Both the position numbers and the translations under genes were made by a program. This document shows positions 27,148 through 38,756 of a stretch of 64,000 nt of DNA, one piece after another. Numbering within the stretch: position 1 is the first letter of the stretch; each line of letters opens with the position of its first letter. The notes beneath the pieces were generated by a model. That model saw only the letters and a program-made list of their open reading frames with translations, did not search any database and had not been told where the DNA came from. This DNA is from Achromobacter denitrificans NBRC 15125 (GTDB taxonomy: Bacteria; Pseudomonadota; Gammaproteobacteria; Burkholderiales; Burkholderiaceae_B): assembly GCF_001571365.1 (NCBI RefSeq), contig NZ_BCTQ01000001.1:124001-188000 (forward strand). The letters are read 5' to 3'.

Positions 27148-28635
27148 TTACAGTTTCGAGACGGCAACGTGTTGCAGCAGGGCCTCCACCGAAACGTGCA
27201 TCACGTCGGTGAAGGGCTTGGGATAGATCCCCATGTACAACACGGCGATCGCCATCACGCCAAGAATCACGAACTCGCGGCGGTTGATATCGGTCAGCTC
27301 GCGCACGTGATCATTGGCGACGTCGCCCAGGACCACGCGCTTGACCATCCACAGCGAATACGAGGCGCCCAGGATCAGGGCGGTCGCCGCCAGCAGGCCG
27401 ATCCAGAAGTTGTGCTCGACCGCGCCCATGATCACCATGAATTCGCCGACGAAGCCGCTGGTGGCCGGCAGGCCGCTGTTGGCCATCGAGAACAGGATGA
27501 AGAACGTCGCGAAGCGCGGCATCACGTTGACCACGCCGCCGTAATCGGCGATGCGGCGCGAGTGCATGCGGTCGTAGAGCACGCCGATACACATGAACAT
27601 GGCGCCCGACACGAAGCCGTGGGAGATCATCTGCACGATGGCGCCTTCGACGCCGGCCGTATTGAAGATGAAGAAGCCCAGGGTCACGAAGCCCATGTGG
27701 GCGACGGACGAATAGGCCACCAGCTTCTTCATGTCGTCCTGGACGATCGCGACCAGGCCGATGTAGATCACGGCGATCAGCGACAGCGTGATCATCAGGC
27801 CGGCCAGGCTGTGCGAGGCGTCAGGGGCGATCGGCAGCGAGAAGCGCAGGAAACCGTAGGCGCCCAGCTTCAGCATGATCGCGGCCAGCACGATGGAGCC
27901 GCCCGTGGGCGCCTCGACGTGGGCGTCCGGCAACCACGTGTGGACCGGCCACATCGGCACCTTCACGGCGAAGGCCGCCAGCAGGGCCACGAAGATCAGG
28001 ATCTGCGGGGTATAGCCCAGCTTGGTCTGCTGCCAGGTCAGGATGTCGAACGACCCGCCCGACACGTTCCACAGGTAGACGAACGCGACCAGGGTCAGCA
28101 GCGAGCCCATCAGCGTGTACAGGAAGAACTTGAAGGCTGCGTACACGCGGTTCGGGCCGCCCCAGACGCCGATGATGATGTACATCGGGATCAGCGTGGC
28201 TTCGAAGAACACGTAGAACAGCATGCCGTCCACGGCCGCGAACACGCCCACCATCAGACCCGACAGGATCAGGAAGGCGGCCATGTACTGGGCGACGCGG
28301 CTGGTGATGACTTCCCAGCCGGCCAGCACCACGATGATCGTGATGAAGGCGGTCAGGAGCACGAACCACATCGAGATGCCGTCGATGCCCAGGTGGTAGT
28401 TGACGTTGAACGCCTCGATCCAGGAGGTCTTCTCCACGAACTGCATGGCGGCCGTGGAGGAGTCGAAACCAGTGTAAAGCGGGATCGTGACCAGGAAACC
28501 GGCGATCGAGCCGATGAGCGACAAGCCGCGCGTCAGACCGGGACGGTCGTCACGGCCCACCGCCAGCACCAGCAGGCCGAATACGATCGGAACAAAGATC
28601 GCAAGCGTGAGCCAGGGGAAAGTGTTGGATGCCAT
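27148..28635 (-). CDS. nuoM: NADH-quinone oxidoreductase subunit M
   Basis: An antiporter-like proton-pumping subunit of about 495 residues with 14 membrane helices. Family signatures include FFEATLIPMYIIIGVWGG, the helix WPVHTWLPDAHVEAPTGGSIVLAAIMLKLGAYG, and SSVAHMGFVTLG. The start is uncertain: ATG codons at 28650, 28647 and 28635 are all in frame. The first overlaps the nuoL stop as ATGA, while the last gives the shortest, most family-like N-terminus (MASNTFPWLTLAIF). None has a strong ribosome site. Confidence 0.94.
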   Translation of the reverse strand: MASNTFPWLTLAIFVPIVFGLLVLAVGRDDRPGLTRGLSLIGSIAGFLVTIPLYTGFDSSTAAMQFVEKTSWIEAFNVNYHLGIDGISMWFVLLTAFITIIVVLAGWEVITSRVAQYMAAFLILSGLMVGVFAAVDGMLFYVFFEATLIPMYIIIGVWGGPNRVYAAFKFFLYTLMGSLLTLVAFVYLWNVSGGSFDILTWQQTKLGYTPQILIFVALLAAFAVKVPMWPVHTWLPDAHVEAPTGGSIVLAAIMLKLGAYGFLRFSLPIAPDASHSLAGLMITLSLIAVIYIGLVAIVQDDMKKLVAYSSVAHMGFVTLGFFIFNTAGVEGAIVQMISHGFVSGAMFMCIGVLYDRMHSRRIADYGGVVNVMPRFATFFILFSMANSGLPATSGFVGEFMVIMGAVEHNFWIGLLAATALILGASYSLWMVKRVVLGDVANDHVRELTDINRREFVILGVMAIAVLYMGIYPKPFTDVMHVSVEALLQHVAVSKL

Positions 28636-28646
28636 CTCGCTTGCCA

Positions 28647-30677
28647 TCATTGGGGAATCAGCACAAAGAAAGTCACCAGCGCCATGATGCCGATGATCAT
28701 CGCGAACGCGTAGTGATAGATGAAGCCGGACTGCAGGTGACGGCTGACCGCTGCCACCCAGCCCACCACACGGGCGCTGCCGTTGATCAGCAGGCCGTCG
28801 ATGATGCCGCGATCGCCGGTCTGCCACAGGCCACGGCCCAGGCAGCGCAGGCCGCGGGCGATGATCTGCTCGTTGACCCAGTCCACGTAGTACTTGTTCT
28901 CAAGCACCTTGTTGATGCCGGACAGGCTGGACTTGATGGCGGCCGGAACCTTGGGATTGATCAGGTAGCAGTACCAGGCGGTGACGGCGCCAGCCACGAC
29001 CAGCCAGAACGGAACCGTCTGGAAGGCGTGCAGGCCGAAGGCCACCCAGCCGTGCCATTCTTCGTGCAGCTCGTGCATCGCGGGATGCTGCGGCAGGACC
29101 TTGATCACGCCGTCGAAGAACTTGCCGAACAGCATCGGGTCGACCACCAGGGCGCCAATGATGACCGAGGGGATCGCCAGCAGCACCAGCGGCAGCGTGA
29201 CCACCCAGGGCGACTCGTGCGGAGTGCCGTGATGGCCGTGGCCGTCGGGCTCATGGTCGACGTCGGCCGCGTGGTGATGGTCGTCGTGGCCATGGCCGGT
29301 GGTGTCGAAGCGTTCCTTGCCGTGGAAGACCAGGAAGTACACGCGGAACGAGTACAGCGAGGTGACGAACACGCCGATCAGGGTCGAGTAATACGCGAAA
29401 TTCGCGCCCCAGACGTTCGCGGCGCCAGCGGCCTCGATGATGTGTTCCTTCGAGTAGAAACCCGAGAAGAACGGCGTGCCGACCAGCGCCAGCGTGCCCA
29501 GCAGGAAGGTGATCCAGGTGATGGGCATGTACTTGCGCAGGCCGCCCATGTTGCGGATGTCCTGGTCGTGGTGCATGCCGATGATGACCGAGCCCGCGCC
29601 CAGGAACAGCAGCGCTTTGAAGAAGGCGTGGGTCATCAGGTGGAAGATCGCGACCGAGTAGGCCGAGGCACCCAGCGCCACGGTCATGTAGCCCAGCTGC
29701 GACAGCGTGGAGTACGCGACGACGCGCTTGATGTCATGCTGGATGATGCCCAGGATGCCCAGGAACAGCGCGCCGATGGCGCCGATCACGATGATGAAGG
29801 ACAGCGCCACGTCGGACAGTTCGAACAGCGGCGAGAAACGCGCGACCATGAAGATACCGGCCGTCACCATGGTGGCGGCGTGGATCAGCGCGGAGATCGG
29901 GGTCGGGCCTTCCATCGAGTCCGGCAGCCAGGCGTGCAGCGGAACCTGGGCCGATTTGCCCATGGCGCCGATGAACAGGCAGATGCAGGCGACCGTCAGC
30001 AGCATCCAGTCGGAGCCGGGCAGCGTCAGCGTGGCCAGCTTGTCGGCCTGGGCGAACACTTCGCCGTAGTGCATGGTGCCGGCGTACGCGAACAGCAGGC
30101 CGATGCCCAGCACGAAGCCGAAGTCGCCGACGCGGTTGATCAGGAACGCCTTCATGTTGGCGAAGATCGCCGTGGGGCGCGTGTACCAGAAGCCGATCAG
30201 CAGGTACGACACCAGGCCCACCGCTTCCCAGCCGAAGAACAGCTGCACCATGTTGTTCGACATCACCAGCATCAGCATGGAGAACGTGAACAGCGAGATG
30301 TAGGAGAAGAAGCGCTGGTAGCCGGGATCGTCGGCCATGTAGCCGATGGTGTAGATGTGCACCATCAGCGACACCGAGGTCACCACGACCATCATCATGG
30401 CCGACAGCGGATCGATCAGGAAGCCGATTTCCAGCTTGGTCTGGCCGATCAGGCTCCAGGTGTAGACCGCGCCGTCGAAGCGCAGGCCGTTGAGCACGTC
30501 GTTCAGCACCACCACCGAACCGATGGTGGAGATGAGCACGCCCAGGATGGTGATCATGTGCGAAGCGCGGCGGCCGATCGGACGGCCCAGGAAGCCGGTG
30601 CCGAAGAGGCCCGCGAGAATCGCTCCGGCCAGCGGTGCCAGCGCGATGAGCAAGTAGAGATTGGGTGAGCTAGACAT
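28647..30677 (-). CDS. nuoL: NADH-quinone oxidoreductase subunit L
   Basis: The largest membrane subunit, 676 residues, an antiporter-like proton channel with the long lateral helix at the C-terminus. Signatures include MGKSAQVPLHAWLPDSMEGPTPISALIHAATMVTAGIFMVAR and AYSTLSQLGYM. A histidine/aspartate-rich loop near residues 455-490 (repeated HGH/DDHHH) is an unusual but often-seen NuoL insertion that may bind metal. It starts 17 bases after nuoK. Confidence 0.96.
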   Translation of the reverse strand: MSSSPNLYLLIALAPLAGAILAGLFGTGFLGRPIGRRASHMITILGVLISTIGSVVVLNDVLNGLRFDGAVYTWSLIGQTKLEIGFLIDPLSAMMMVVVTSVSLMVHIYTIGYMADDPGYQRFFSYISLFTFSMLMLVMSNNMVQLFFGWEAVGLVSYLLIGFWYTRPTAIFANMKAFLINRVGDFGFVLGIGLLFAYAGTMHYGEVFAQADKLATLTLPGSDWMLLTVACICLFIGAMGKSAQVPLHAWLPDSMEGPTPISALIHAATMVTAGIFMVARFSPLFELSDVALSFIIVIGAIGALFLGILGIIQHDIKRVVAYSTLSQLGYMTVALGASAYSVAIFHLMTHAFFKALLFLGAGSVIIGMHHDQDIRNMGGLRKYMPITWITFLLGTLALVGTPFFSGFYSKEHIIEAAGAANVWGANFAYYSTLIGVFVTSLYSFRVYFLVFHGKERFDTTGHGHDDHHHAADVDHEPDGHGHHGTPHESPWVVTLPLVLLAIPSVIIGALVVDPMLFGKFFDGVIKVLPQHPAMHELHEEWHGWVAFGLHAFQTVPFWLVVAGAVTAWYCYLINPKVPAAIKSSLSGINKVLENKYYVDWVNEQIIARGLRCLGRGLWQTGDRGIIDGLLINGSARVVGWVAAVSRHLQSGFIYHYAFAMIIGIMALVTFFVLIPQ

Positions 30678-30694
30678 TTTCTTCCAATACCCCG

Positions 30695-31003
30695 TCAGCC
30701 CTTCAGGCGATCGAGATCATCGACGTTGATCGTGTTCAGGTTGCGGAACAGCAGCACCAGGATGGCCAGGCCGATCGCCGCTTCGGCGGCGGCCACGGTC
30801 AGGATGAAGAACACGAACACCTGGCCGGCGGTGTCGCCGAACCAGCTGGAGAACGCCACGAAGTTCATGTTGACGGCCAGGAGCACGAGCTCGATGGACA
30901 TCAGGAGAATGATCAGGTTGCGGCGGTTCAGGAAGATGCCGAAGATCCCGATGGCGAACAGGATCGCCCCCAGAATCAGGTAATGGGCCAGCGTCAGCGT
31001 CAT
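30695..31003 (-). CDS. nuoK: NADH-quinone oxidoreductase subunit K
   Basis: A 102-residue three-helix subunit. The membrane glutamates ([24 protein letters not shown] and [12 protein letters not shown]) that carry protons toward the quinone site are present. Its ATG overlaps the nuoJ stop as ATGA, with AAGGAGAA upstream. Confidence 0.96.
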   Translation of the reverse strand: MTLTLAHYLILGAILFAIGIFGIFLNRRNLIILLMSIELVLLAVNMNFVAFSSWFGDTAGQVFVFFILTVAAAEAAIGLAILVLLFRNLNTINVDDLDRLKG

Positions 31004-31647
31004 TTTTGTTCTCCTTGGGGCGCGGCGGACTTGGCACCGATTTGCGACTGGGCGCGCTCGCTCTGGGCGGGCATGCTCACCAGGCGGAAGCGGTCCTTCG
31101 CGCGCACGCGGACGGCGGCGACCGGGTCGTTGTACTTGACGTCGCGGCGGCGACGCAGGGTCAGCGCGATGGCGGCGACCATGCCCACCAGCAGCAGCGC
31201 GGCGCCCACTTCAACGGCGTAGACGTACTGCGTGTACATGGCTTCGCCCAGCGCGCGGGCGTTGTTGTAGTCGCCGGCGACCGGCGCCTGCGGACCCGAA
31301 CCGTACCAGGTCGAACCCAGCACGAAGGCCATTTCCAGCACCATCACCAGGCCGATCACCAGGCCCAGCGGCAGGTAGGTCTTCATGCCCTGGCGCAGGG
31401 TATCCATGCGGATATCCAGCATCATGACGACGAACAGGAAAAGCACCATCACGGCGCCCACGTACACCAGCACGAGCAGCAGCGCGAGGAATTCGGCGCC
31501 CAGCAGCATCCACAGCATGGCCGCGTTGGCGAACGCCAGGATCAGGTGCAGGACGGCAGTGACCGGACTGCGCGCGGTGATCACGCGGAAAGCCGCGATC
31601 ACCAGCACGGCGGCCAGTATGTAAAACAGGACAGTGGTAAAAGTCAT
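31000..31647 (-). CDS. nuoJ: NADH-quinone oxidoreductase subunit J
   Basis: A 215-residue membrane subunit with five hydrophobic segments. The conserved third helix reads [25 protein letters not shown], the pi-bulge helix of the proton path near the quinone site. The C-terminal 50 residues are polar and basic and are less conserved. It is coupled to nuoK by a 4-base overlap. Confidence 0.95.
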   Translation of the reverse strand: MTFTTVLFYILAAVLVIAAFRVITARSPVTAVLHLILAFANAAMLWMLLGAEFLALLLVLVYVGAVMVLFLFVVMMLDIRMDTLRQGMKTYLPLGLVIGLVMVLEMAFVLGSTWYGSGPQAPVAGDYNNARALGEAMYTQYVYAVEVGAALLLVGMVAAIALTLRRRRDVKYNDPVAAVRVRAKDRFRLVSMPAQSERAQSQIGAKSAAPQGEQK

Positions 31648-31664
31648 GGATCAGACCCTGGGCT

Positions 31665-32153
31665 TCAACGGTAGGGAGCGTCTTCGGCCCGGCGTTGGGC
31701 GATTTCGGCTTCGTAGCGGTCGCCCACGGCGAGCAGCATGTCTTTGGTGAAATACAGGTCGCCGCGCTTTTCGCCGTGGTATTCGTGGATATGCGTTTCC
31801 ACGATGGAGTCCACCGGGCAGCTTTCCTCACAGAAGCCGCAGAAAATGCACTTGGTGAGGTCGATGTCGTAACGCGTGGTGCGGCGGGTGCCGTCATCGC
31901 GCTGATCCGACTCGATGGTGATCGCCAGTGCCGGGCACACCGCTTCGCACAGCTTGCACGCGATGCAACGCTCTTCCCCGTTGGGGTAGCGGCGCAGCGC
32001 GTGCAGGCCACGGAAACGCGCCGACGCAGGCGTCTTTTCCTGGGGGTAGCGCAAGGTGACCTTGCGCTTGAAGAAATACTTGCCCGTCAGGCGCATGCCC
32101 TTGAGCAATTCGGTCAGCATCAGGCTGCCGAAGAAATCCTTGATCGCTTCCAT
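31665..32153 (-). CDS. nuoI: NADH-quinone oxidoreductase subunit I
   Basis: A 162-residue peripheral-arm ferredoxin subunit. Two [4Fe-4S] motifs, [12 protein letters not shown] and [12 protein letters not shown], carry clusters N6a and N6b that pass electrons toward NuoB. The N-terminal amphipathic helix seats it on the membrane arm. It lies 21 bases after nuoH. Confidence 0.97.
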   Translation of the reverse strand: MEAIKDFFGSLMLTELLKGMRLTGKYFFKRKVTLRYPQEKTPASARFRGLHALRRYPNGEERCIACKLCEAVCPALAITIESDQRDDGTRRTTRYDIDLTKCIFCGFCEESCPVDSIVETHIHEYHGEKRGDLYFTKDMLLAVGDRYEAEIAQRRAEDAPYR

Positions 32154-32174
32154 ATCCTGCCTCTGCCTGGCGGT

Positions 32175-33248
32175 TTAGCGCCAAATGTTCCAGGGCGTCT
32201 GCATCCAGATCGCCACCACGACCAGCCACACGCCGGTCAGCGGGATGAAGATTTTCCAACCCAAACGCATGATCTGGTCGTAGCGGTAACGCGGGAACGA
32301 CGCGCGGAACCACACGAACAACGAGACCACGAAGAACGTCTTGAGACCCAGCCAGATCCAACCCGGAATCCAGGTCAGCGGCGCGATGTCGATCGGGGAC
32401 GCCCAGCCGCCCAGGAACATGATCGAGGCCATGCAGGACAGCAGGATCATGTTGGCGTATTCGCCCAGGAAGAACAGCGCGAACGCCATGCCCGAGTACT
32501 CGACCATGTGGCCGGCCACGATTTCCGATTCGCCTTCGACCACGTCGAACGGGTGGCGGTTGGTTTCGGCCACGGCCGAGATCACGTAGATCACGAACAG
32601 CGGCAACAGCGGCAGCCAGTTCCAGGACAGGAACGTCAGGCCCTTCTCGGCGAACCAGCCGCGGTTCTGCACATGCACGATCTCGGACATGTTCAGGCTG
32701 CCGGATACCAGCAGGACCGTCACCAGCACGAAGCCGATGGCCAGTTCGTACGACAGCATCTGCGCCGAGGCGCGCAGCGCGCCCAGGAAGGCGTACTTGG
32801 AGTTGGACGCCCAGCCGGCGACGATCACGCCGTACACGCCGATGGACGTGATGGCCATGATGTACAACAGGCCGGCGTTGACGTTGGCCAGCACCACGTC
32901 GGGACCGAAGGGCACCACCGCCCAGGCGGCCAGCGCGGGCATCAGCGTGACCACCGGGGCCACGATGAACAGCACCTTGTTGGCCTGCGACGGAACCACC
33001 ACTTCCTTGGTCAGCAGCTTGAACACGTCGGCGAACGGCTGCAGCAGCCCCTTGAAGCCGACGCGGTTCGGGCCCATGCGCACGTGCATGGCGCCGATCA
33101 TCTTGCGTTCCCAGTACGTGAGGTAAGCCACGCACAGGATGATGGGCACGGCGATGATCACAATCTTGATGAGGGTCCAGAGGACCATCCAGACCGTCGG
33201 GCCCAGCAATGCCGTACCCTGGCTCTCAAGAACATTAAGCCATTCCAT
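32175..33248 (-). CDS. nuoH: NADH-quinone oxidoreductase subunit H
   Basis: A 357-residue membrane subunit that forms the quinone entry chamber with NuoB and NuoD. Signatures include [36 protein letters not shown] and [27 protein letters not shown]. Its ATG overlaps the nuoG stop by one base (TGATG), so translation is coupled. Confidence 0.97.
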   Translation of the reverse strand: MEWLNVLESQGTALLGPTVWMVLWTLIKIVIIAVPIILCVAYLTYWERKMIGAMHVRMGPNRVGFKGLLQPFADVFKLLTKEVVVPSQANKVLFIVAPVVTLMPALAAWAVVPFGPDVVLANVNAGLLYIMAITSIGVYGVIVAGWASNSKYAFLGALRASAQMLSYELAIGFVLVTVLLVSGSLNMSEIVHVQNRGWFAEKGLTFLSWNWLPLLPLFVIYVISAVAETNRHPFDVVEGESEIVAGHMVEYSGMAFALFFLGEYANMILLSCMASIMFLGGWASPIDIAPLTWIPGWIWLGLKTFFVVSLFVWFRASFPRYRYDQIMRLGWKIFIPLTGVWLVVVAIWMQTPWNIWR

Positions 33249-35575
33249 CAGGCACGCTCCACGCTGATTTGACCGAATGCGCCACCCAGGGCCGCGGTGT
33301 TTTCAAAGGCAGCCGAAATGCGCACGGCGCGGTCGGCCACGGCATCGTCCTGCACGGTTACGAGTTCGACGGCGCCCTGCCCGCCCGACACGCGCACCTT
33401 GACGCCGGCCGTCAGGCCGAGGCTGGTGAGCGTGCGGCCGTTCATGGCGGCAGCCGGCTTCTTCGAGGCCGGGGCGGCCTGCAGCGGCTCCGAACGGCGG
33501 ACCATTGCATCGGTGCGGTAGATCGGCACGTCGGCGACGCGTTCCAGGCCGGTGCCGGCCTGGCCCAGGCCCAGCGGAGCCTTGATGTCGTTGGACAGGC
33601 GGCCTTCGATGCCGCCGGCCAGCACGGCGTCGCGCACGGACTCGGAGGTCTCGTCGTCGAAGCCGGCCAGGTGCAGGACGTTGCCCAGCACGCGCAGGAC
33701 CTTCCAGGCCGGGCGGGTCTGGCCGAACGGCGCGACTGTGCCCTTGAAGCTCTGGGCCAGGCCCTGGGCGTTGACGTAGGTGCCCGAGGTTTCGGTGAAC
33801 GGCGACACCGGCAGCATGACGTCGGCCCACTCGGCGGCGGCCGAGCGGTAAGGCGTCAGGGCGACGGCGAATTGCGCGCCGCGCAGCGCGGCGATGGCCT
33901 GCTGGCCGTTGTCGGCATCCAGCAGCGGCTCAGCGTGCAGGACCACGTAAGCCTTGAGCGGCTCGGCGAGCATGGCGGCGGCATTCTTGCCGCCCTTGCC
34001 CGGAACGGCGCCGGCCAGATAGCCGCCGACGGTGTTGCCGCCGGAAGTCAGGAAGCCGAACTTGCCGCCGGCCAGGCCGGCCACGGCGCGACCGTTGGCG
34101 GCCAGGGTCGAGGCCTGGGCGCTGGCCACGGCCAGGTTGCCCATCAGCACGGCGGTGTTGGCGCCGGAAGCCAGGCTGGCGGCGATCGCCTTGGCGTTAT
34201 CGCCCGGGACGACCGAGGCGAACTCGGCCGGGACGGCCTGTTCCTTGGCCTGGGCCAGCGCGACGGCCACTTCGGCCAGCGCGCGCGCCAGCTCGGAGGG
34301 CGCCACGGTGATGCGGGCGGTCACGGGCATCAGCGGATCGTCGGCGGCGCTGTCGACCATCAGGATCTGCGTGCCGCGCTTGGCGGCCTGGCGCAGGCGC
34401 TGCGCCATCAGGGGGTGATCCTTGCGCAGGAACGAACCCACGACCAGGACGCGATCCAGGTTGTCGAGTTCGGCGATCGGCATGCCGAGCCACGGCGCGC
34501 CCGTCAGGGAAGCGTCGAAGGCGGCGTCGGTCTGGCGCAGGCGGAAGTCGATGTTCTCGGAACCCAGCGAGCGGACCAGGCGGCCCAGCAGCGCGTATTC
34601 CTCGGTGGTGGCGTACTCGGACGCCAGCGCGCCGATCTGGCCGGCGCCGAAGCTGTCGCGCACGCGGGACAGGCCCTGGGCCACGGCTTGCAGCGCGTCG
34701 GCCCAGGAAGCTTCCTGCCACTTGCCGTCGGTGCCCTTGATCATCGGGGCCGACAGGCGGTCCTCGCTGTTCAGGCCCTCATACGAGAAGCGGTCGCGGT
34801 CGCTGATCCAGCATTCGTTGACGGCTTCGTCTTCGAATGGAACCACGCGCATGACGCGGTCGCCCTTGACCTGGATCACCAGGTTGGCGCCCAGGCTGTC
34901 GTGCGGGCTGACCGAACGGCGGCGAGCCAGTTCCCAGGTGCGCGCGCTGTAGCGGAAGGGCTTGGAGGTCAGCGCGCCCACCGGACAGATGTCGATCATG
35001 TTGCCCGACAGCTCGGACTCGATCGAGCGGCCGACGAATGTCGTGATCTCGGAGTGCTCGCCACGGCCCAGCATGCCCAGTTCCATGACGCCGGCGATTT
35101 CCTGGCCGAAGCGCACGCAGCGGGTGCAGTGGATGCAGCGGCTCATTTCCTCGGCGGAAACCAGCGGGCCCAGGTCCTTGTGGAAGACCACGCGCTTTTC
35201 TTCCTGGTAACGCGAAGAAGAGCCGCCGTAGCCCACGGCCAGGTCCTGCAGCTGGCACTCGCCGCCCTGATCGCAGATCGGGCAGTCGAGGGGGTGATTG
35301 ATGAGCAAGAATTCCATCACCGACTTCTGAGCGGCGCGCGCCTTCTCGGAGCAGGTGTGGACGACCATGCCATTGGTCACGGGCGTGGCGCAGGCGGGCA
35401 GCGCCTTGGGCGCCTTTTCCACTTCAACCAGGCACATGCGGCAGTTGGCCGCGATGGACAGTTTCTTGTGGTAGCAGAAATGCGGCACGTAAAGCCCGAC
35501 TTTCTGAGCGGCATGCATGACCATGCTGCCTTCGGGCACTTCGACCTTGTTGCCGTCGACGGTTAGTTCAACCAT
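33248..35575 (-). CDS. nuoG: NADH-quinone oxidoreductase subunit G
   Basis: A 775-residue iron-sulfur subunit of the NADH module. The N-terminus carries a [2Fe-2S] ferredoxin fold ([15 protein letters not shown] ... CATPV), then a His-Cys motif ([18 protein letters not shown]) and a [4Fe-4S] pair ([10 protein letters not shown] ... CPVGALTSK). The rest is a molybdopterin-oxidoreductase-like domain without cofactor function. The C-terminal half is Ala-rich and the least conserved part of the operon. It lies 15 bases after nuoF. Confidence 0.96.
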   Translation of the reverse strand: MVELTVDGNKVEVPEGSMVMHAAQKVGLYVPHFCYHKKLSIAANCRMCLVEVEKAPKALPACATPVTNGMVVHTCSEKARAAQKSVMEFLLINHPLDCPICDQGGECQLQDLAVGYGGSSSRYQEEKRVVFHKDLGPLVSAEEMSRCIHCTRCVRFGQEIAGVMELGMLGRGEHSEITTFVGRSIESELSGNMIDICPVGALTSKPFRYSARTWELARRRSVSPHDSLGANLVIQVKGDRVMRVVPFEDEAVNECWISDRDRFSYEGLNSEDRLSAPMIKGTDGKWQEASWADALQAVAQGLSRVRDSFGAGQIGALASEYATTEEYALLGRLVRSLGSENIDFRLRQTDAAFDASLTGAPWLGMPIAELDNLDRVLVVGSFLRKDHPLMAQRLRQAAKRGTQILMVDSAADDPLMPVTARITVAPSELARALAEVAVALAQAKEQAVPAEFASVVPGDNAKAIAASLASGANTAVLMGNLAVASAQASTLAANGRAVAGLAGGKFGFLTSGGNTVGGYLAGAVPGKGGKNAAAMLAEPLKAYVVLHAEPLLDADNGQQAIAALRGAQFAVALTPYRSAAAEWADVMLPVSPFTETSGTYVNAQGLAQSFKGTVAPFGQTRPAWKVLRVLGNVLHLAGFDDETSESVRDAVLAGGIEGRLSNDIKAPLGLGQAGTGLERVADVPIYRTDAMVRRSEPLQAAPASKKPAAAMNGRTLTSLGLTAGVKVRVSGGQGAVELVTVQDDAVADRAVRISAAFENTAALGGAFGQISVERA

Positions 35576-35590
35576 TGCTGTTCCTGAGAC

Positions 35591-36958
35591 CTACAGATAT
35601 TGCGGGACCACACAAGACTTGTGCTCGATGTGGTGCGCGAATTCGTCGCGAAAATGCTTGAGGAAGCCACGGACGGGCATGGCGGCGGCGTCACCCAGGG
35701 CGCAGATGGTGCGGCCCATGATGTTGCTTGCCACGTTGTCCAGGAGGTCCAGATCTTCCGGACGGCCCTGGCCGTTCTCGATGCGGTGCACCATGCGGTA
35801 GAGCCAGCCGGTGCCTTCGCGGCACGGCGTGCACTGGCCGCAGCTTTCTTCGAAATAGAAGTACGACAGGCGCAAGAGCGATTTCACCATGCAGCGCGTC
35901 TCGTCCATGACGATCACGGCGCCGGAACCCAGCATGGAACCCGCCTTGGCGATGGAGTCATAGTCCATCGTGGTTTCCATCATGATGTCGGCCGGCAGCA
36001 CCGGGGCGCTGGACCCGCCGGGGATCACGGCCTTCAGCTTCTTGCCGCCGCGCATGCCGCCCGCCAGTTCCAGCAGGGTCGAGAACGGGGTGCCGAGCGG
36101 GATCTCGTAGTTGCCGGGACGCTCGACGTCGCCGGTGATCGAGAACAGCTTGGTGCCGCCGTTGTTGGGCTTGCCGACTTCCAGGTAGGCCTGGCCGCTG
36201 TTGCGGATGATCCACGGCACGGCCGCGAACGTTTCGGTGTTGTTGATCGTGGTGGGCTTGCCGTACAGGCCGAAGCTGGCCGGGAACGGCGGCTTGAAGC
36301 GCGGCTGGCCCTTCTTGCCTTCCAGCGACTCCAGCAGCGCGGTTTCCTCGCCGCAGATGTACGCGCCATAGCCATGGAACGCGTGCAGCTGGAAGCTGAA
36401 ATCCGAACCCAGGATCTTGTCGCCCAGGAAGCCGGCGGCGCGCGCCTCTTCCAGCGCTTCCTCGAAGCGCTCGTAGACTTCGAAGATTTCGCCGTGGATG
36501 TAGTTGTAGCCGGCGCTGATGCCCATGGCGTAGGCGGCGATCGCCATGCCTTCAATCACGATGTGCGGATTGAAGCGCAGGATGTCGCGGTCCTTGAACG
36601 TGCCCGGCTCGCCTTCGTCGGAGTTGCAGACCAGGTACTTCTGGCCCGGGAAGGCGCGCGGCATGAAGCTCCACTTCAGGCCGGTGGGGAAGCCCGCGCC
36701 GCCGCGGCCGCGCAGGCCCGAGGCCTTGACTTCGGCGATCACGTCTTCCGGCTTCATGCCGGTGGTCAGGATCTTCTTCAGGGCCTCGTAGCCGCCGCGC
36801 TTGACGTAGTCGGCCAGGCGCCAGTTGGCGCCGTCGACGTCGGCCATGATCTGCGGCTGGATGTGCCGGCCGTGCAGGCACATCGAATTGGACAGGTCGT
36901 TCAGCGGGTTGGGGTCCAGCCCCTGCGCGAACTGCTTGTACAGGTCCGGCGCGTTCAT
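35591..36958 (-). CDS. nuoF: NADH-quinone oxidoreductase subunit F (NADH-binding)
   Basis: A 455-residue flavoprotein that takes hydride from NADH to FMN. The nucleotide/FMN motif [17 protein letters not shown] is near residue 65-82, [14 protein letters not shown] follows, and the N3 [4Fe-4S] ligands are in [12 protein letters not shown]. The frame is open upstream, but ATG 36958 overlaps the nuoE stop as ATGA and gives the normal length; upstream codons read through nuoE in the wrong frame. Confidence 0.97.
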   Translation of the reverse strand: MNAPDLYKQFAQGLDPNPLNDLSNSMCLHGRHIQPQIMADVDGANWRLADYVKRGGYEALKKILTTGMKPEDVIAEVKASGLRGRGGAGFPTGLKWSFMPRAFPGQKYLVCNSDEGEPGTFKDRDILRFNPHIVIEGMAIAAYAMGISAGYNYIHGEIFEVYERFEEALEEARAAGFLGDKILGSDFSFQLHAFHGYGAYICGEETALLESLEGKKGQPRFKPPFPASFGLYGKPTTINNTETFAAVPWIIRNSGQAYLEVGKPNNGGTKLFSITGDVERPGNYEIPLGTPFSTLLELAGGMRGGKKLKAVIPGGSSAPVLPADIMMETTMDYDSIAKAGSMLGSGAVIVMDETRCMVKSLLRLSYFYFEESCGQCTPCREGTGWLYRMVHRIENGQGRPEDLDLLDNVASNIMGRTICALGDAAAMPVRGFLKHFRDEFAHHIEHKSCVVPQYL

Positions 36959-37449
36959 GCCGACTCTCCTTGCGCCTTGAGGGCCGCGACCAGCGCGTCC
37001 AGCTTTTCTTCGGTCATGCGCACGCACATATGCTTGTTGTTCACGATCAGCACGGGCGAATCGCCGCAAGCGCCCATGCACTCGCCTTCCACCAGCGTGA
37101 ACTGGCCGTCGGCGGTGGTTTCGCGGTAATCGACACCCAGCTTGCGCTTGAGGTAGTCGCCGGCGCGCTCGCCATCGCGCAAGGCACAGGGCAAGTTCGT
37201 GCAGACGGCGATCTTGTTCTTGCCGACGGGCTTGACGTCGAACATGTTGTAGAACGTGGCGACTTCCTGGACCGCGATGGGCGGAACGCCAATGTAGTTG
37301 GCCACATCTTCGATGATTTCGGTAGCCAACCAGCCCTTCTCTTCTTGCGCGATGGCAAGCGAGGCCATGATGGCGGACTGCCGCTGGTCGGCCGGGAACT
37401 TCGCGAGTTCTCGGTCGATTTTCTGGTAGGCCTGTTCGGAAAGCAGCAT
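36955..37449 (-). CDS. nuoE: NADH-quinone oxidoreductase subunit E
   Basis: A 164-residue thioredoxin-fold [2Fe-2S] subunit (cluster N1a) of the NADH module. Ligands are in [12 protein letters not shown] and [12 protein letters not shown]. Helical N-terminal half as in the family ([24 protein letters not shown]). It is coupled to nuoF by a 4-base overlap and lies 47 bases after nuoD. Confidence 0.96.
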   Translation of the reverse strand: MLLSEQAYQKIDRELAKFPADQRQSAIMASLAIAQEEKGWLATEIIEDVANYIGVPPIAVQEVATFYNMFDVKPVGKNKIAVCTNLPCALRDGERAGDYLKRKLGVDYRETTADGQFTLVEGECMGACGDSPVLIVNNKHMCVRMTEEKLDALVAALKAQGESA

Positions 37450-37496
37450 AGTTTGAATCCGGGTTATGCGGGCGTGCTCGTGACTGTCTGGGCGGA

Positions 37497-38753
37497 TCAG
37501 CGGTCGATCTCGCCGAAAACGATGTCCTGCGTGCCAATGATGGTGACGGCGTCGGCAATCATGTGACCGCGCGACATTTCATCCAGCGCTTGCAGGTGGA
37601 CAAAGCCGGGGGCCCGAATCTTCAGGCGGTAAGGCTTGTTGGCGCCGTCGGACACCGCGTAGATGCCGAATTCGCCCTTGGGGTGTTCCACCGAGGCGTA
37701 CGCTTCACCGGGAGGAACGTGGAAACCTTCGGTGAAGAGCTTGAAGTGATGGATCAGCTCTTCCATGTTGGTCTTCATGGCGGTGCGCTTGGGCGGTGCG
37801 ATCTTGTGGTTCTCGATCATGACCGGGCCCGGGTTGTTGCGCAGCCATTCCACGCACTGGCGGATGATGCGGTTGCTTTCACGCATTTCGGCGACACGGA
37901 CCAGGTAGCGGTCGTAGCAATCGCCGTTGACACCCACGGGGATGTCGAAATCGAGCAGGTCGTAGACTTCGTAGGGCTGCGTCTTGCGCAGGTCCCAGGC
38001 CACGCCCGAACCGCGCAGCATCGGGCCGGTGAAGCCCAGCGCCTTGGCGCGATCGGGATCGACCACGCCGATACCCACTAGGCGCTGCTTCCAGATGCGG
38101 TTGTCGGTCAGCAGCGTTTCGTATTCGTCCACGCAGCCGGGGAAGCGGTTGGTGAAGTCTTCGATGAAGTCCAGCAGCGAACCCGAGCGCGCGTCGTTCA
38201 TGACGCGCACTTCCTTGTCGCCGCGGTACTTGCTGGTTTCGCCGTACTGGGGCATCGAATCCGGCAGGTCGCGGTAGACGCCGCCCGGACGGTAGTAGGC
38301 CGCGTGCATGCGCGCGCCCGAGACGGCTTCGTAGCAGTCCATCAGGTCTTCGCGTTCGCGGAAGGCATACAGGAACACCGCCATGGCGCCCACGTCCAGC
38401 GCGTGCGAACCCAGCGACATCAGGTGGTTCAGCAGACGGGTGATTTCGTCGAACATCACCCGGATGTACTGGGCGCGCAGCGGGGCTTCGACGCCCAGCA
38501 GCTTTTCGATGGCCATGACGTAGGCGTGCTCGTTGCACATCATGGACACGTAGTCCAGGCGGTCCATGTAGGGCAGCGCCTGGATGTAGGTCTTGTGCTC
38601 GGCCAGTTTTTCGGTGGCGCGGTGCAGCAGGCCGATGTGTGGGTCGGCGCGTTGGATCACTTCGCCGTCGAGCTCAAGCACCAGGCGCAGCACACCGTGC
38701 GCGGCCGGGTGCTGGGGACCGAAGTTGAGCGTGTAGTTCTTGATTTCTGCCAT
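37497..38753 (-). CDS. nuoD: NADH-quinone oxidoreductase subunit D
   Basis: A 418-residue 49-kDa-type subunit that forms the quinone site with NuoB. Motifs: [22 protein letters not shown] at the N-terminus, [16 protein letters not shown] with the quinone-binding His region, and the C-terminal [14 protein letters not shown]. nuoC and nuoD are separate genes here, not fused as in E. coli. It starts three bases after the nuoC stop. Confidence 0.97.
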   Translation of the reverse strand: MAEIKNYTLNFGPQHPAAHGVLRLVLELDGEVIQRADPHIGLLHRATEKLAEHKTYIQALPYMDRLDYVSMMCNEHAYVMAIEKLLGVEAPLRAQYIRVMFDEITRLLNHLMSLGSHALDVGAMAVFLYAFREREDLMDCYEAVSGARMHAAYYRPGGVYRDLPDSMPQYGETSKYRGDKEVRVMNDARSGSLLDFIEDFTNRFPGCVDEYETLLTDNRIWKQRLVGIGVVDPDRAKALGFTGPMLRGSGVAWDLRKTQPYEVYDLLDFDIPVGVNGDCYDRYLVRVAEMRESNRIIRQCVEWLRNNPGPVMIENHKIAPPKRTAMKTNMEELIHHFKLFTEGFHVPPGEAYASVEHPKGEFGIYAVSDGANKPYRLKIRAPGFVHLQALDEMSRGHMIADAVTIIGTQDIVFGEIDR

Positions 38754-38756
38754 GAT

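Noticed and set aside
25144-28713. A 1189-codon plus-strand frame rich in His, Gln and Arg
   Set aside because: It is antisense to nuoM and nuoN, has no family resemblance, and its composition is that of a GC-rich shadow frame.
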